NCBI GenBank assembly: GCA_031548885.1
Contig: JAVBQO010000002.1
Coordinates: 1 to 64,000 of the forward strand
DNA from: JAVBQO01 sp031548885
Lineage (GTDB): Bacteria; Patescibacteriota; Saccharimonadia; Saccharimonadales; Saccharimonadaceae
DNA length: 64,000 bases
Direction: 5' to 3'
Below the pieces are notes generated by a model. It was not told the DNA's origin and ran no database searches. It saw nothing but the letters and a program-made list of their open reading frames with translations. This document shows, one piece after another, positions 1-6,498 of this stretch. The first letter of the stretch is position 1. Each line of letters starts with the position of its first letter. Made by a program: the position numbers and the translations under genes.

Positions 1-91
1 CACCGGACCTCTGTTCGAACGTTGACAACTTGGGGTGCGTGGCATCCGAAACATTGAACGTGAGCGAGTTAGAAATTGCGTGCGAGCACGC

Positions 92-121
92 AAAAACGAC
101 AGACCTAATGGTCTGTCGTTC
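92..121 (-). terminator. Rho-independent terminator of tRNA-Arg
   Basis: A perfect 10-bp hairpin (ACGACAGACC / GGTCTGTCGT, 4-nt loop) followed on the minus strand by a run of five T. It lies 15-40 nt downstream of the tRNA-Arg gene. In bases 1-91 I see no convincing gene. Confidence 0.8.
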
Positions 122-135
122 GAAGTTTGACAGTT

Positions 136-212
136 TGGTACACCCGATACGATTCGAACGTACGACCTTTGGCTCCGCAAGCCAACGCTCTATCCAGCTG
201 AGCTACGGGTGC
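136..212 (-). tRNA. tRNA-Arg (anticodon GCG)
   Basis: Complete cloverleaf on the minus strand: acceptor GCACCCG pairs with CGGGTGT (G-U first pair), D arm GCTC/GAGC, anticodon stem TTGGC/GCCAA with loop TTGCGGA, T arm with TTCGAAT, and an encoded CCA end. The loop gives anticodon GCG, which reads CGC/CGU arginine codons. Most bacteria use ACG (modified to inosine) for this box, so GCG is noteworthy. Confidence 0.93.
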
Positions 213-289
213 AAGTCGTGGATTTGTGAAAAATCACATTTCCACGCCGAATATAGAATGTTCTTTCACGACGAATCGCGAACTCAGAA

Positions 290-318
290 ATTGTATCAGT
301 TAATGGCGTTTTTCGCAA
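290..318 (-). promoter_or_regulatory. sigma70-type promoter for tRNA-Arg
   Basis: Minus strand reads TTGCGA, 17-nt spacer, TACAAT, with start expected about 70 nt upstream of the tRNA-Arg gene. The -35 box is part of the TTGCGAAAA motif that is hugely over-represented in this genome. Confidence 0.65.
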
Positions 319-321
319 GAT

Positions 322-1059
322 TTAGAATTTCAGTTTGCGCGTAATGCGGTCGACCAAGTCGGGCTGGACGTTTTCCATCGGCAAAACGGTACCAAACGCG
401 TCGACGATGGCTTCGCCTTGTTCTTCGTTGATGAACATCGTCACCGACAAACCGAAGCGCTTGACCGGAATCAACACCAGCGTCCACAACGCGCCTTCTT
501 GACGAACGCCGAACGCGCGAAATTCGTTGAACGAATGAAGTTTGTCCTCGATATATAAGCCCTGCGACGTCAACGTGTAATTGACCATTCGCGCCGGGCG
601 ACGCACCAAAATGACCACCGCCACAAAAATCACGACCGCCAGAATCGCCGTTGTCCACAACTTTAGCCAAATCGTTACGCCAACAACCGCCGCGGTAATC
701 AACCCGGCGATGACGTACCACCAAACATTCCGTTTGTAATCGACCGATTCAGACGCCGTCCAATGAATCGCCTCGACGTCACCGGTACGCGTCGGAATTT
801 CCTCGACGGTCGGCTCGCTGACACGTACACCCGAACCGGGCAGGGGAGCTTCCGGGTTAATTTGCGCCGCTCGCTGTTCGGCGGCGATTTGTGCGTTTTC
901 CTGTTGATTCAATTGTGAAGCAATTTGTTGTTCAACCTGCGGCGGCGGCGAATTGACTGGTTGCTGCGACGCCGGTTGCGGCGGCGGCGAATTATTCGGA
1001 AATATTTGCTGGTTTTCGTCGCCAGGATTCCAATACTGTTTGTCGCCACCATTTTGCAT
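322..1059 (-). CDS. Two-pass membrane protein, Pro/Gln-rich N-terminus, function unknown
   Basis: Not recognised. The 245-residue protein begins with about 75 residues rich in Pro, Gln and Asn (probably disordered), then two adjacent hydrophobic helices at about 112-132 and 135-153 forming a hairpin, then a 90-residue soluble domain with alternating beta-type hydrophobics, consistent with a small cytoplasmic PH-like or scaffold domain (inference). The start at 1059 is preferred over an upstream in-frame ATG. A TATACT box ends exactly 6 nt before it, no Shine-Dalgarno is seen, and the upstream extension looks non-coding. A monocistronic, probably leaderless gene between two tRNA transcription units. 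Confidence 0.75.
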   Translation of the reverse strand: MQNGGDKQYWNPGDENQQIFPNNSPPPQPASQQPVNSPPPQVEQQIASQLNQQENAQIAAEQRAAQINPEAPLPGSGVRVSEPTVEEIPTRTGDVEAIHWTASESVDYKRNVWWYVIAGLITAAVVGVTIWLKLWTTAILAVVIFVAVVILVRRPARMVNYTLTSQGLYIEDKLHSFNEFRAFGVRQEGALWTLVLIPVKRFGLSVTMFINEEQGEAIVDAFGTVLPMENVQPDLVDRITRKLKF

Positions 1060-1065
1060 ATGGTT

Positions 1066-1071
1066 AGTATA
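1066..1071 (-). promoter_or_regulatory. -10 box, leaderless-type start
   Basis: TATACT on the minus strand, six nucleotides before the ATG at 1059. It would place transcription start at or next to the start codon. No good -35 box is visible. Confidence 0.45.
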
Positions 1072-1101
1072 GCATATCGAGTTTATGGGCGTGGAATACA
1101 A

Positions 1102-1131
1102 AAATCCGCACATCGCAAGCAATCACGGATT
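1102..1131 (-). terminator. possible weak terminator of tRNA-Ser(UGA)
   Basis: On the minus strand AATCCG ... CGGATT followed by TTTTG, directly downstream of tRNA-Ser. The 6-bp stem with a 17-nt loop is weak. Confidence 0.35.
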
Positions 1132-1136
1132 ATTAT

Positions 1137-1224
<88 letters not shown>

Positions 1225-1241
1225 AAGGCTTTTCGCAATCC

Positions 1242-1270
1242 ATTTTACCAGAGGTTGTCTATTTTGCGAA
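1242..1270 (-). promoter_or_regulatory. promoter for tRNA-Ser(UGA)
   Basis: Minus strand TTCGCA, 17 nt, TAAAAT, about 18 nt before the tRNA. It physically overlaps the divergent promoter at 1255-1283. Confidence 0.5.
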
Positions 1271-1283
1271 AGGCTGATAAAAT
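1255..1283 (+). promoter_or_regulatory. promoter for tRNA-Ser(GCU) transcript
   Basis: TTGTCT, 17-nt spacer, TAAAAT on the plus strand. Transcription would start near 1290, just before the duplicated tRNA 5' fragment, and run into the tRNA-Ser at 1399. Confidence 0.6.
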
Positions 1284-1297
1284 TTTGTGAGTACGAA

Positions 1298-1315
1298 GGA
1301 GTACCCAAGTGGCTG
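1298..1315 (+). repeat. 18-nt duplicate of the tRNA-Ser(GCU) 5' end
   Basis: The 18 bases at 1298-1315 are identical to 1402-1419, the acceptor/D-arm start of tRNA-Ser(GCU), 104 bp downstream. The following bases do not continue a tRNA fold, so this is a broken partial copy inside the leader of the same transcript. Confidence 0.8.
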
Positions 1316-1398
1316 CTGCGTGAAACGCAAATCAACGGACGCCGTCCCCGCGATTTAGTTCTACGCAGGAGCTTCGTGAAAACAAAGCTTGACAATTC

Positions 1399-1491
1399 GG
1401 AGGAGTACCCAAGTGGCTGAAGGGGACGGTTTGCTAAATCGTTAGGTCGGAGAAATCTGGCGCCGGAGTTCGAATCTCCGCTCCTCCGCCA
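1399..1491 (+). tRNA. tRNA-Ser (anticodon GCU)
   Basis: Class II tRNA on plus: acceptor GGAGGAG/CTCCTCC, anticodon stem ACGGT/ATCGT with loop TTGCTAA (anticodon GCT), long variable arm, T loop TTCGAAT, discriminator G and encoded CCA. Confidence 0.95.
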
Positions 1492-1500
1492 ATAGAAAAC

Positions 1501-1532
1501 GTTCAACAATTCTCGTTGGACTTTTTCTTTTT
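1501..1532 (+). terminator. terminator of tRNA-Ser(GCU)
   Basis: Seven-bp stem GTTCAAC/GTTGGAC (one G-U) with a 7-nt loop followed by TTTTTCTTTTT, 10 nt after the tRNA. It is embedded in the 3' end of the opposite-strand comF gene. Confidence 0.65.
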
Positions 1533-2204
1533 CGCATCAATTTGGCGACAAACCACCAAACCATAGATCTTTTTCACGCCTGCCGCACGCAGTTTTTTGG
1601 CGGCTTCAGTCAAAGTCGCGCCAGTCGTATAAATATCGTCGAACAAAATCACATTTTCGGGAACGCGTCGGTTTTTCGCGACCGCGAACGCCCGCTGAGC
1701 GGCGATTCGTCGGTCGCGCGCCGACAATCCATGTTGAACCGAATTACTTTGTCGTTCAAGCAGGGAAGTTGCGGCGGGAACTTTTCGCAATTTTGCCACG
1801 TTTTTCGCAACCAATTTCGTATGATCGAAACCACGCTGACGGATATGTGGCGCGATCGTCGGGATCGGCACGATTGTGAAATTATCCGTCAGATGTGGCA
1901 AAGTCGCGTCCAGCACCAGCGCAATTGATTTCGCAGCGGCGCGTTCACTGTTAAATTTGAAATCGCCGACCAAACGTTTCAAAATACCGGCGCGTTCGCC
2001 CACGCAAAAGAATTCGTCAAAAACACCGTTTTCGCGACAATCACGACACAAACTGCCGCTACCTGCAACTTCGCCGCACGCTATACATTGCAAATACTTT
2101 TCATTGATGATGTCAAAATAACAACTATTACAAAGTGGTTTTCCGACAGCGCCGCAGCCTTTGCATATATGGGGTGAAATTGATGACAGCAGGGAATCGA
2201 TCAT
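1503..2204 (-). CDS. comF: ComF-family phosphoribosyltransferase-like protein
   Basis: ComF proteins are needed for DNA uptake in competent bacteria and carry a type I phosphoribosyltransferase fold. This 233-residue protein has the N-terminal zinc-ribbon (CKGCG, CNSC, CIACG, CRDC, residues about 14-55) and the PRPP loop with DDIYTTGAT at about 188-196 near the C-terminus, the usual length and layout. Divergently placed from the Hsp20 gene. Its presence fits the view that Saccharibacteria scavenge DNA. Family assignment is firm; the actual substrate of ComF is not established. Confidence 0.9.
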   Translation of the reverse strand: MIDSLLSSISPHICKGCGAVGKPLCNSCYFDIINEKYLQCIACGEVAGSGSLCRDCRENGVFDEFFCVGERAGILKRLVGDFKFNSERAAAKSIALVLDATLPHLTDNFTIVPIPTIAPHIRQRGFDHTKLVAKNVAKLRKVPAATSLLERQSNSVQHGLSARDRRIAAQRAFAVAKNRRVPENVILFDDIYTTGATLTEAAKKLRAAGVKKIYGLVVCRQIDAKKKKSNENC

Positions 2205-2244
2205 TGTAAATTTGTCTATGAACTTTCGCGATTACTTTCAAACA

Positions 2245-2273
2245 TTGACATCTTCGTCTATAATTATTACATA
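2245..2273 (+). promoter_or_regulatory. promoter of hsp20
   Basis: TTGACA, 17-nt spacer, TACATA. An alternative TATAAT lies at 2259-2264 in the same stretch. No CIRCE-type inverted repeat was seen. Confidence 0.5.
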
Positions 2274-2306
2274 CTGTCTAAGCTAAATGCGAGAGTGGAG
2301 GAAAAA

Positions 2307-2798
2307 ATGGCACGGGGGCAGAAACAAAACGATGACTCATTGTTGCTCGAGGACGAACTAGCGGCGGCCTTTTTGAACGATGACGATGACATGATTGTCG
2401 AAGAAGAGCAAGTCACAATCACAGCGCCGGCAACAACAGCCAGCGAAGAGGGCGACGACACGTACAGCGATGTACCAGGGCAACTGGCTGTCGATGTGTA
2501 CGAAACAGCCGAGAAAATGATCGTTAAAGCTCGCACGCCGGGCGTCAACAAAAACGACTTGGATGTCAGCATCGCCGACGGCATTCTGACAATTAGCGGC
2601 ACATTGTCTAGCGGCGACGACGTCGAAGCATCGCAGTGGCACGTCCAAGAATGCTACTGGGGCGAATTCAGCCGCACATTGGTTTTGCCAGTGGCGGTCA
2701 AAGAAGACGAAGTCGAAGCAGTTCTCAAAGACGGTGTCCTGACCATCAGTTTCAATAAAGTCCAGCAAGAACAAGCACGCAAAATTCAGATCATGTAG
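2307..2798 (+). CDS. Small heat-shock protein, Hsp20/alpha-crystallin family
   Basis: ATP-independent holdase chaperone of 163 residues. The first ~55 residues are acidic and low-complexity. The alpha-crystallin domain runs from about 60 to 155 (DVYETAEKMIVKA, GVNKNDLDV, ADGILTISG, and the closing A-x-x-x-GVLTI motif at about 143-151), followed by a short tail. Start chosen at 2307 because GGAGG lies 5 nt upstream; an in-frame GTG 12 nt earlier would overlap that site. Single-gene unit between its own promoter and a strong terminator. Confidence 0.92.
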   Translation: MARGQKQNDDSLLLEDELAAAFLNDDDDMIVEEEQVTITAPATTASEEGDDTYSDVPGQLAVDVYETAEKMIVKARTPGVNKNDLDVSIADGILTISGTLSSGDDVEASQWHVQECYWGEFSRTLVLPVAVKEDEVEAVLKDGVLTISFNKVQQEQARKIQIM

Positions 2799-2812
2799 TG
2801 AACTTGAACAAG

Positions 2813-2840
2813 AATATCGCTCCGACCGGGGCGATATTTT
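2813..2840 (+). terminator. Rho-independent terminator of hsp20
   Basis: Eleven-bp stem AATATCGCTCC / GGGGCGATATT with a GACC loop, then TTTTGTTTT, starting 15 nt after the stop codon. Confidence 0.85.
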
Positions 2841-2871
2841 GTTTTCGCAAACACCAAATACAGTGAACAAA

Positions 2872-2902
2872 AACAGAGCTCCGCGAGGGAGCTCTGTTTT
2901 TT
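2872..2902. terminator. bidirectional terminator
   Basis: Perfect 11-bp stem AACAGAGCTCC / GGAGCTCTGTT flanked by T6 on the plus strand and T5 on the minus strand. It closes the minus-strand pilin array and backs up the hsp20 terminator. Confidence 0.85.
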
Positions 2903-2915
2903 GTGTTACAACGGA

Positions 2916-3326
2916 TTATTCACTTGTCAACGACGTAGTAACCCATCTGACCAGCGCATACCCCAGAATCGCCACAACCAACCCGACGATGGCGTACATA
3001 ATGGTATTCTTGGCGTTGGTAACCGCAGTTTGGTCGCCACCCGAAATCACGTAGCGAATACCGCCGTAGATCAACATGATAACTGCCAAAATACCAACGA
3101 TAAACAGCATAATATTGATGATGTTGGTAATCACACCACTTTCGCCAAACAACTCGGTGCGTTGGCCGGTGCCTTTCGCACAGTCGTCGTTAACCGCACC
3201 AGCAATACCTGCCGTTTCATCACATGCCGCCGAAACGTGCGAAACTGGCGCGTACATCCCGACGCCAATCGCCAGTGCTGGAACCAGCAACAGGCCGGCT
3301 GCGAACTTTTTCATTATTTTTTTCAT
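2916..3326 (-). CDS. Pilin-like two-helix protein (TrbC/VirB2 type), paralog 1
   Basis: 136 residues with a cleavable signal peptide (KKFAAGLLLVPALAIGVGM, cleavage near VSA), a short Cys-containing extracellular stretch, then two hydrophobic helices (about 72-92 and 108-128) linked by a positively charged loop with YGGIRYVISGGD and NAKNTI. This is the layout of type IV secretion major pilins. Good Shine-Dalgarno AAAGGAG 8-9 nt before the ATG. Last gene of the six-member array. Family call rests on topology and shared loop motif; which paralog is the structural pilin is unknown. Confidence 0.8.
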   Translation of the reverse strand: MKKIMKKFAAGLLLVPALAIGVGMYAPVSHVSAACDETAGIAGAVNDDCAKGTGQRTELFGESGVITNIINIMLFIVGILAVIMLIYGGIRYVISGGDQTAVTNAKNTIMYAIVGLVVAILGYALVRWVTTSLTSE

Positions 3327-3395
3327 TGAGTATTCTCCTTTAATTACGCTTCGCTTATCTTATTTATAACAAAATTTGTCCGGTTTGTGAACCGT

Positions 3396-3773
3396 CTAGA
3401 CGCTTTTTAGTACCCAGTTCACAATTGCATAAGCCATAATCGCAATCACCAAACCGACCACGGCATAAATAATAGTGTTTTTGGCGTTGGTCACTTTTGT
3501 GGCGTCGCCGGTGGAAATCACGTAGCGAATGCCGCCGTAGATGATCATGATGACCGACAGGATACCGATGATAAATAGCATGACATTGATAACGGTCTTT
3601 ACGGTAACGTTTAGGTCGCGTGTGTCTTGATCGCCGCCAGCATCCTTGACGCCTTTTTCAATTTCGGTTTTCGCATCGGCGCTAACCGATGTAGTCTGCA
3701 TGACCGGCGTCGCGAAACCCAGCCCGACGACTGCCACGATACTAGCAATGATGAGTGTTAGTTTTTTTCGCAT
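3396..3773 (-). CDS. Pilin-like two-helix protein (TrbC/VirB2 type), paralog 2
   Basis: 125 residues: signal peptide ending near VSA, a 30-residue charged stretch without the Cys pair of paralog 1, then two helices around the loop IYGGIRYVISTGD and NAKNTIIYA. It is the closest relative of the protein at 2916-3326 (nearly the same loop and second helix), so the two probably arose by a recent duplication. AAGGAG precedes the ATG by 6 nt. The 69-nt gap to paralog 1 holds no clear terminator. Confidence 0.8.
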   Translation of the reverse strand: MRKKLTLIIASIVAVVGLGFATPVMQTTSVSADAKTEIEKGVKDAGGDQDTRDLNVTVKTVINVMLFIIGILSVIMIIYGGIRYVISTGDATKVTNAKNTIIYAVVGLVIAIMAYAIVNWVLKSV

Positions 3774-3783
3774 GTTTTTCTCC

Positions 3784-4152
3784 TTATAACCTATCTAATA
3801 CAAATCTGACAATCGCATACGCCAGCACGGCAATGACCAGGCCGACGACCGAATAGATCAGGGTGCTACGCGCGTTGGCAACTTTTGCCTGGTCGCCGTG
3901 GGATATGGAAAAGCGAATCGCGCTGACGATAATCATGATGACGGCAACGATACCGATGCCGAGTAGCAGGGTGTTGACGATATTTTTTGTAGTATCGCTA
4001 AACCCGGTGCCGCCGGATTTCAGTTCCGAACAAACCGCCGATGTCGAGCCGTTGACGCCCTGTGGACAAGTATCGGGCGCGGCCAACACGGTCGATGAAG
4101 CTGCCGTCGCCATCACTGCGATTGCCAAAATAGCTGTCTTCAAAATCTTCAT
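3784..4152 (-). CDS. Pilin-like two-helix protein (TrbC/VirB2 type), paralog 3
   Basis: 122 residues. Signal peptide (ILKTAILAIAVMATAASSTVLA), two cysteines (residues 27 and 39), then two helices linked by ISHGDQAKVANARST. The conserved YGG of the loop start is replaced by VSA. Start at 4152 rather than an upstream ATG: it sits in a TGATG overlap with the next gene upstream (4152-4445), and the longer reading frame simply runs through that gene out of frame. Confidence 0.8.
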   Translation of the reverse strand: MKILKTAILAIAVMATAASSTVLAAPDTCPQGVNGSTSAVCSELKSGGTGFSDTTKNIVNTLLLGIGIVAVIMIIVSAIRFSISHGDQAKVANARSTLIYSVVGLVIAVLAYAIVRFVLDRL

Positions 4153-4445
4153 CAAAATCTCCCGATAACGAATTTGGTAATCGCAAATGCCGAAATCGCC
4201 ACCACCAGACCGATAATGGCGTATAGCAATGTTTGGCGGGCTTTGGCGGCTTTGGCAGGATCGCCGTTGGATGTCAAAAACTGATAGCCGGAAATCACGA
4301 TGACCACGACCGCAACGAATCCCATCACAAACCACACAATATCCAGCGCATTCGACAGGACGCTGTCGGCAGATTTGGTCGGGATGCCGGAACCACTGGT
4401 GTCGATAACTGGCGCTGCGAAAAGTGTAAAGAATTCTTTGATCAT
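4152..4445 (-). CDS. Pilin-like two-helix protein, short paralog 4 without signal peptide
   Basis: 97 residues, the shortest member. It lacks a clear cleavable signal peptide: the N-terminus (MIKEFFTLFAAPVID) is only weakly hydrophobic and is followed by a Ser/Gly-rich segment. Two helices at about 33-52 and 73-93 flank SGYQFLTSNGDPAKAAKAR. Overlaps its upstream neighbour by 4 nt (ATGA) and its downstream neighbour by 1 nt, so the three genes are probably translationally coupled. Confidence 0.75.
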   Translation of the reverse strand: MIKEFFTLFAAPVIDTSGSGIPTKSADSVLSNALDIVWFVMGFVAVVVIVISGYQFLTSNGDPAKAAKARQTLLYAIIGLVVAISAFAITKFVIGRF

Positions 4446-4858
4446 GCGTTCAGCCTCGAGACTAGGAACCCAACCGCGGTCGCTGCGACAATTGCGATAA
4501 CCAATCCGATGATAGCTTTGAATATGGTGTCCTTGGCGGCGGAAATCCGTGACGGGTCGCCAGCGCTAGTCAGATAGCGAAAACCACCGTAGATGATCAT
4601 GATCGTTGCGATAATTCCCACCAAACGCAGTGCGATATCGATAATATTGAGAACGATCGTCCAGACGACTTTGGATGGATCCTGATTTTTGCCGAAATCC
4701 TTGGGCAATTCGCACGTTTTCGGATCGGCCAAACCACGATACCACGCCGGAAAACCCAAAAAATCGCCGCAGGCCGCATGCGCCGGCGTCGGCGCAAAAA
4801 CCGCCATGCCAGTCAGGGCGAATACCGATATCATGATTGTTACGATTGTTTTTTTCAT
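4442..4858 (-). CDS. Pilin-like two-helix protein (TrbC/VirB2 type), paralog 5
   Basis: 138 residues: signal peptide ending AHA, a Cys-containing 45-residue segment (ACGDFLGFP, KTCELP), then two helices around IYGGFRYLTSAGDPSRISAAK. No Shine-Dalgarno is visible before the ATG; upstream AT-rich DNA contains TATAGT/TAAAAT-like boxes 20-40 nt away. Overlaps paralog 4 by 4 nt. Confidence 0.78.
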   Translation of the reverse strand: MKKTIVTIMISVFALTGMAVFAPTPAHAACGDFLGFPAWYRGLADPKTCELPKDFGKNQDPSKVVWTIVLNIIDIALRLVGIIATIMIIYGGFRYLTSAGDPSRISAAKDTIFKAIIGLVIAIVAATAVGFLVSRLNA

Positions 4859-4914
4859 TTTCTGCGCTTTTAACTTTATTTTACTATACTATATTTGGAT
4901 TGATTGAGGAAATT

Positions 4915-5304
4915 CTATTTGAACAATCCGCCCGGCACCAGGAAATTCAACAGCGAAAACATGGCGAAATACAACACCAGACCGATGACAGAATTGCGAA
5001 TGATGTCGATGCCTTTTTTGGCGCGATCCTGGGCACCGCCGGCTGTTGTGTAGGTGATAGCGCCGTAGATGATGCCGGCGATTACCGCTAGGGATACGCC
5101 GATGGCCAGCCAGTTGAATATGGTCAGGAACAAGCCCATGATTTGCCCGCCATCTTGCGAGTCATCGCAGGCTTTGCCCCAACTGAAATACGTGTTGGTA
5201 TTTCCACAGTTGTTGGCCGCGCTGACAGACGACAACGGATTCGAGATCGACGCAAAAACCGCAACCGGCAACAACCATTTCGAAATATTTCGTATTTTTT
5301 TCAT
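4915..5304 (-). CDS. Pilin-like two-helix protein, most divergent paralog 6
   Basis: 129 residues: signal peptide (ISKWLLPVAVFASISNPLSSVSA), a Cys pair (NNCGN, ACDD), then two helices around IYGAITYTTAGGAQDRAKKG. Its second helix (IGLVLYFAMFSLLNFLVPG) differs from the others, and the GD of the loop is GA. Start at 5304 instead of 5346: a TATATT box ends exactly 6 nt upstream of this ATG and the signal peptide begins immediately. First gene of the array. Confidence 0.78.
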   Translation of the reverse strand: MKKIRNISKWLLPVAVFASISNPLSSVSAANNCGNTNTYFSWGKACDDSQDGGQIMGLFLTIFNWLAIGVSLAVIAGIIYGAITYTTAGGAQDRAKKGIDIIRNSVIGLVLYFAMFSLLNFLVPGGLFK

Positions 5305-5310
5305 AACCGT

Positions 5311-5316
5311 AATATA
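5311..5316 (-). promoter_or_regulatory. -10 box for the pilin-like array, leaderless-type
   Basis: TATATT on the minus strand followed by six nucleotides and the ATG at 5304. More -10-like boxes (TATACT) lie further upstream between 5360 and 5375. Confidence 0.4.
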
Positions 5317-5409
5317 ACTGTACAATATCGCCGCGAAAATGTACATATTTCCATATCTAGTGTCAGTATACTATTTACAAGCGCTATATAATGTTTTTAT
5401 ATAACATAG

Positions 5410-5438
5410 TTGATTATTTGTAAAAATTAGTGTATAAT
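5410..5438 (+). promoter_or_regulatory. promoter of the lipoprotein gene
   Basis: TTGATT, 17-nt spacer, TATAAT with TG just before the -10 (extended -10). The ATG is 48 nt downstream of the -10. Confidence 0.75.
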
Positions 5439-5485
5439 ACAGTAATTGGTTACTTAAGCATTTTATAAGAAAGGTGTAATGTAAC

Positions 5486-6445
5486 ATGTTCGGTAGAAAT
5501 GGCGAACGAATCACAGGCAAAAACGTATTGAAAGCAACTACAGCAGCGTTTGTAGCGGGTCTAGCAGCAACCGCGCTAAGCGGATGTGCCGGCGATGCCG
5601 AAGCAAAAAGTCCGGAGACCACAACCTACACGAAAAGTGCTGAGGAACTGGCGGATGAAGCAGCGAGTAAGCTGCAAGAGAAGTATCAGAAATATATTAA
5701 TATGAACTCCGAAGAGTTCGTTAATTACGGACTAGACGTGCGCGACGACGGCACAACAGTAATGAATCAGGCAAAAATGAACGAGCTTCGTTCGTACGTA
5801 CTATACAGAGACAGTATGCCGGTCGATGGAGCTAATGACCATTGCGATCGAGAGAGTGGTAACTGGGTATTCGAGCAGACAAGCGAATACAATCCGCTAA
5901 CACGCAAGGCATCAATGAACGACTCAACTACCGACATTGAGAAGTATCTCAATTTTCAGGATATCGTGTCTAACTCACAATGCACCGACGGAGACGTTGT
6001 GGGCGGAATAACCCAGAATCCGTCATTTAATACTGAGGAGAGCCTTAAAGTATACTCTGCCGGCATGCTATATGACATGGGTACCGGAGCGCAATCATCC
6101 AGAACCTATGCTTCGTTTGACGCATATAAAAAAATTACCACTATTGCGTTAGGGAAAGGTACGCGCTCTTTTCCTCGCGCGAAGCTGCCACGCGAACGAA
6201 TTTCAACGTCAATATCAGAACCTCTTCATGGCACAGATAACAACGGCAACCCGATTAACTACAAGGTTAGTCAGTATAATCACAAGGACGGTTATACAAC
6301 GTACGTGATGTATGCCCTAATCCAGGAGGGTATCAAAGGCCCTGATGGCCAAAACGTGCCAATGTGGGTACTTTTTGATCAGAGCGAAGGCAAACCATTC
6401 TATGATGACTCCGGCAACCCCATACCTCTGACGCCCGAGCAATAG
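5486..6445 (+). CDS. Predicted lipoprotein, function unknown
   Basis: 319 residues. Basic N-terminus, hydrophobic stretch and lipobox ALSGC with Cys34 as the lipidation site, so probably membrane-anchored outside the cell. A short amphipathic/charged helix follows at about 48-72, then a mature domain with three cysteines (at about 119 and 161 and the anchor) and no motif I recognise. Weak Shine-Dalgarno (AAAGG) about 10 nt before the ATG. Codon and motif use differs from core genes (no TTCGCAA heptamer), like the channel gene that follows 53 nt later. Likely an accessory part of the type IV secretion apparatus by position only. Confidence 0.7.
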   Translation: MFGRNGERITGKNVLKATTAAFVAGLAATALSGCAGDAEAKSPETTTYTKSAEELADEAASKLQEKYQKYINMNSEEFVNYGLDVRDDGTTVMNQAKMNELRSYVLYRDSMPVDGANDHCDRESGNWVFEQTSEYNPLTRKASMNDSTTDIEKYLNFQDIVSNSQCTDGDVVGGITQNPSFNTEESLKVYSAGMLYDMGTGAQSSRTYASFDAYKKITTIALGKGTRSFPRAKLPRERISTSISEPLHGTDNNGNPINYKVSQYNHKDGYTTYVMYALIQEGIKGPDGQNVPMWVLFDQSEGKPFYDDSGNPIPLTPEQ

Positions 6446-6486
6446 CAGACGCCAATCATTGTATTTCAAATTACCGCCAACCATGC

Positions 6487-6492
6487 TACTGT
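6487..6492 (+). promoter_or_regulatory. -10 box, leaderless-type start of the VirB6-like gene
   Basis: TACTGT ending six nucleotides before the ATG at 6499, with TTTCAA 17 nt upstream as a poor -35. No Shine-Dalgarno precedes the ATG. Confidence 0.35.
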
Positions 6493-6498
6493 ATTAAT

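Noticed and set aside
1..91. Possible gene end or tRNA arm at the window start
   Set aside because: A short open frame to a stop at 55-57 and a TTCGAAC motif are present, but there is no stem or protein signature to support either.
30..344. Plus-strand ORF of 104 codons
   Set aside because: It runs antisense through tRNA-Arg and its terminator.
1316..1398. Second tRNA after the duplicated 5' fragment
   Set aside because: No anticodon arm, T arm or acceptor partner could be found in these bases.
2295..2306. GTG start for hsp20
   Set aside because: It would overlap the Shine-Dalgarno of the better ATG at 2307.
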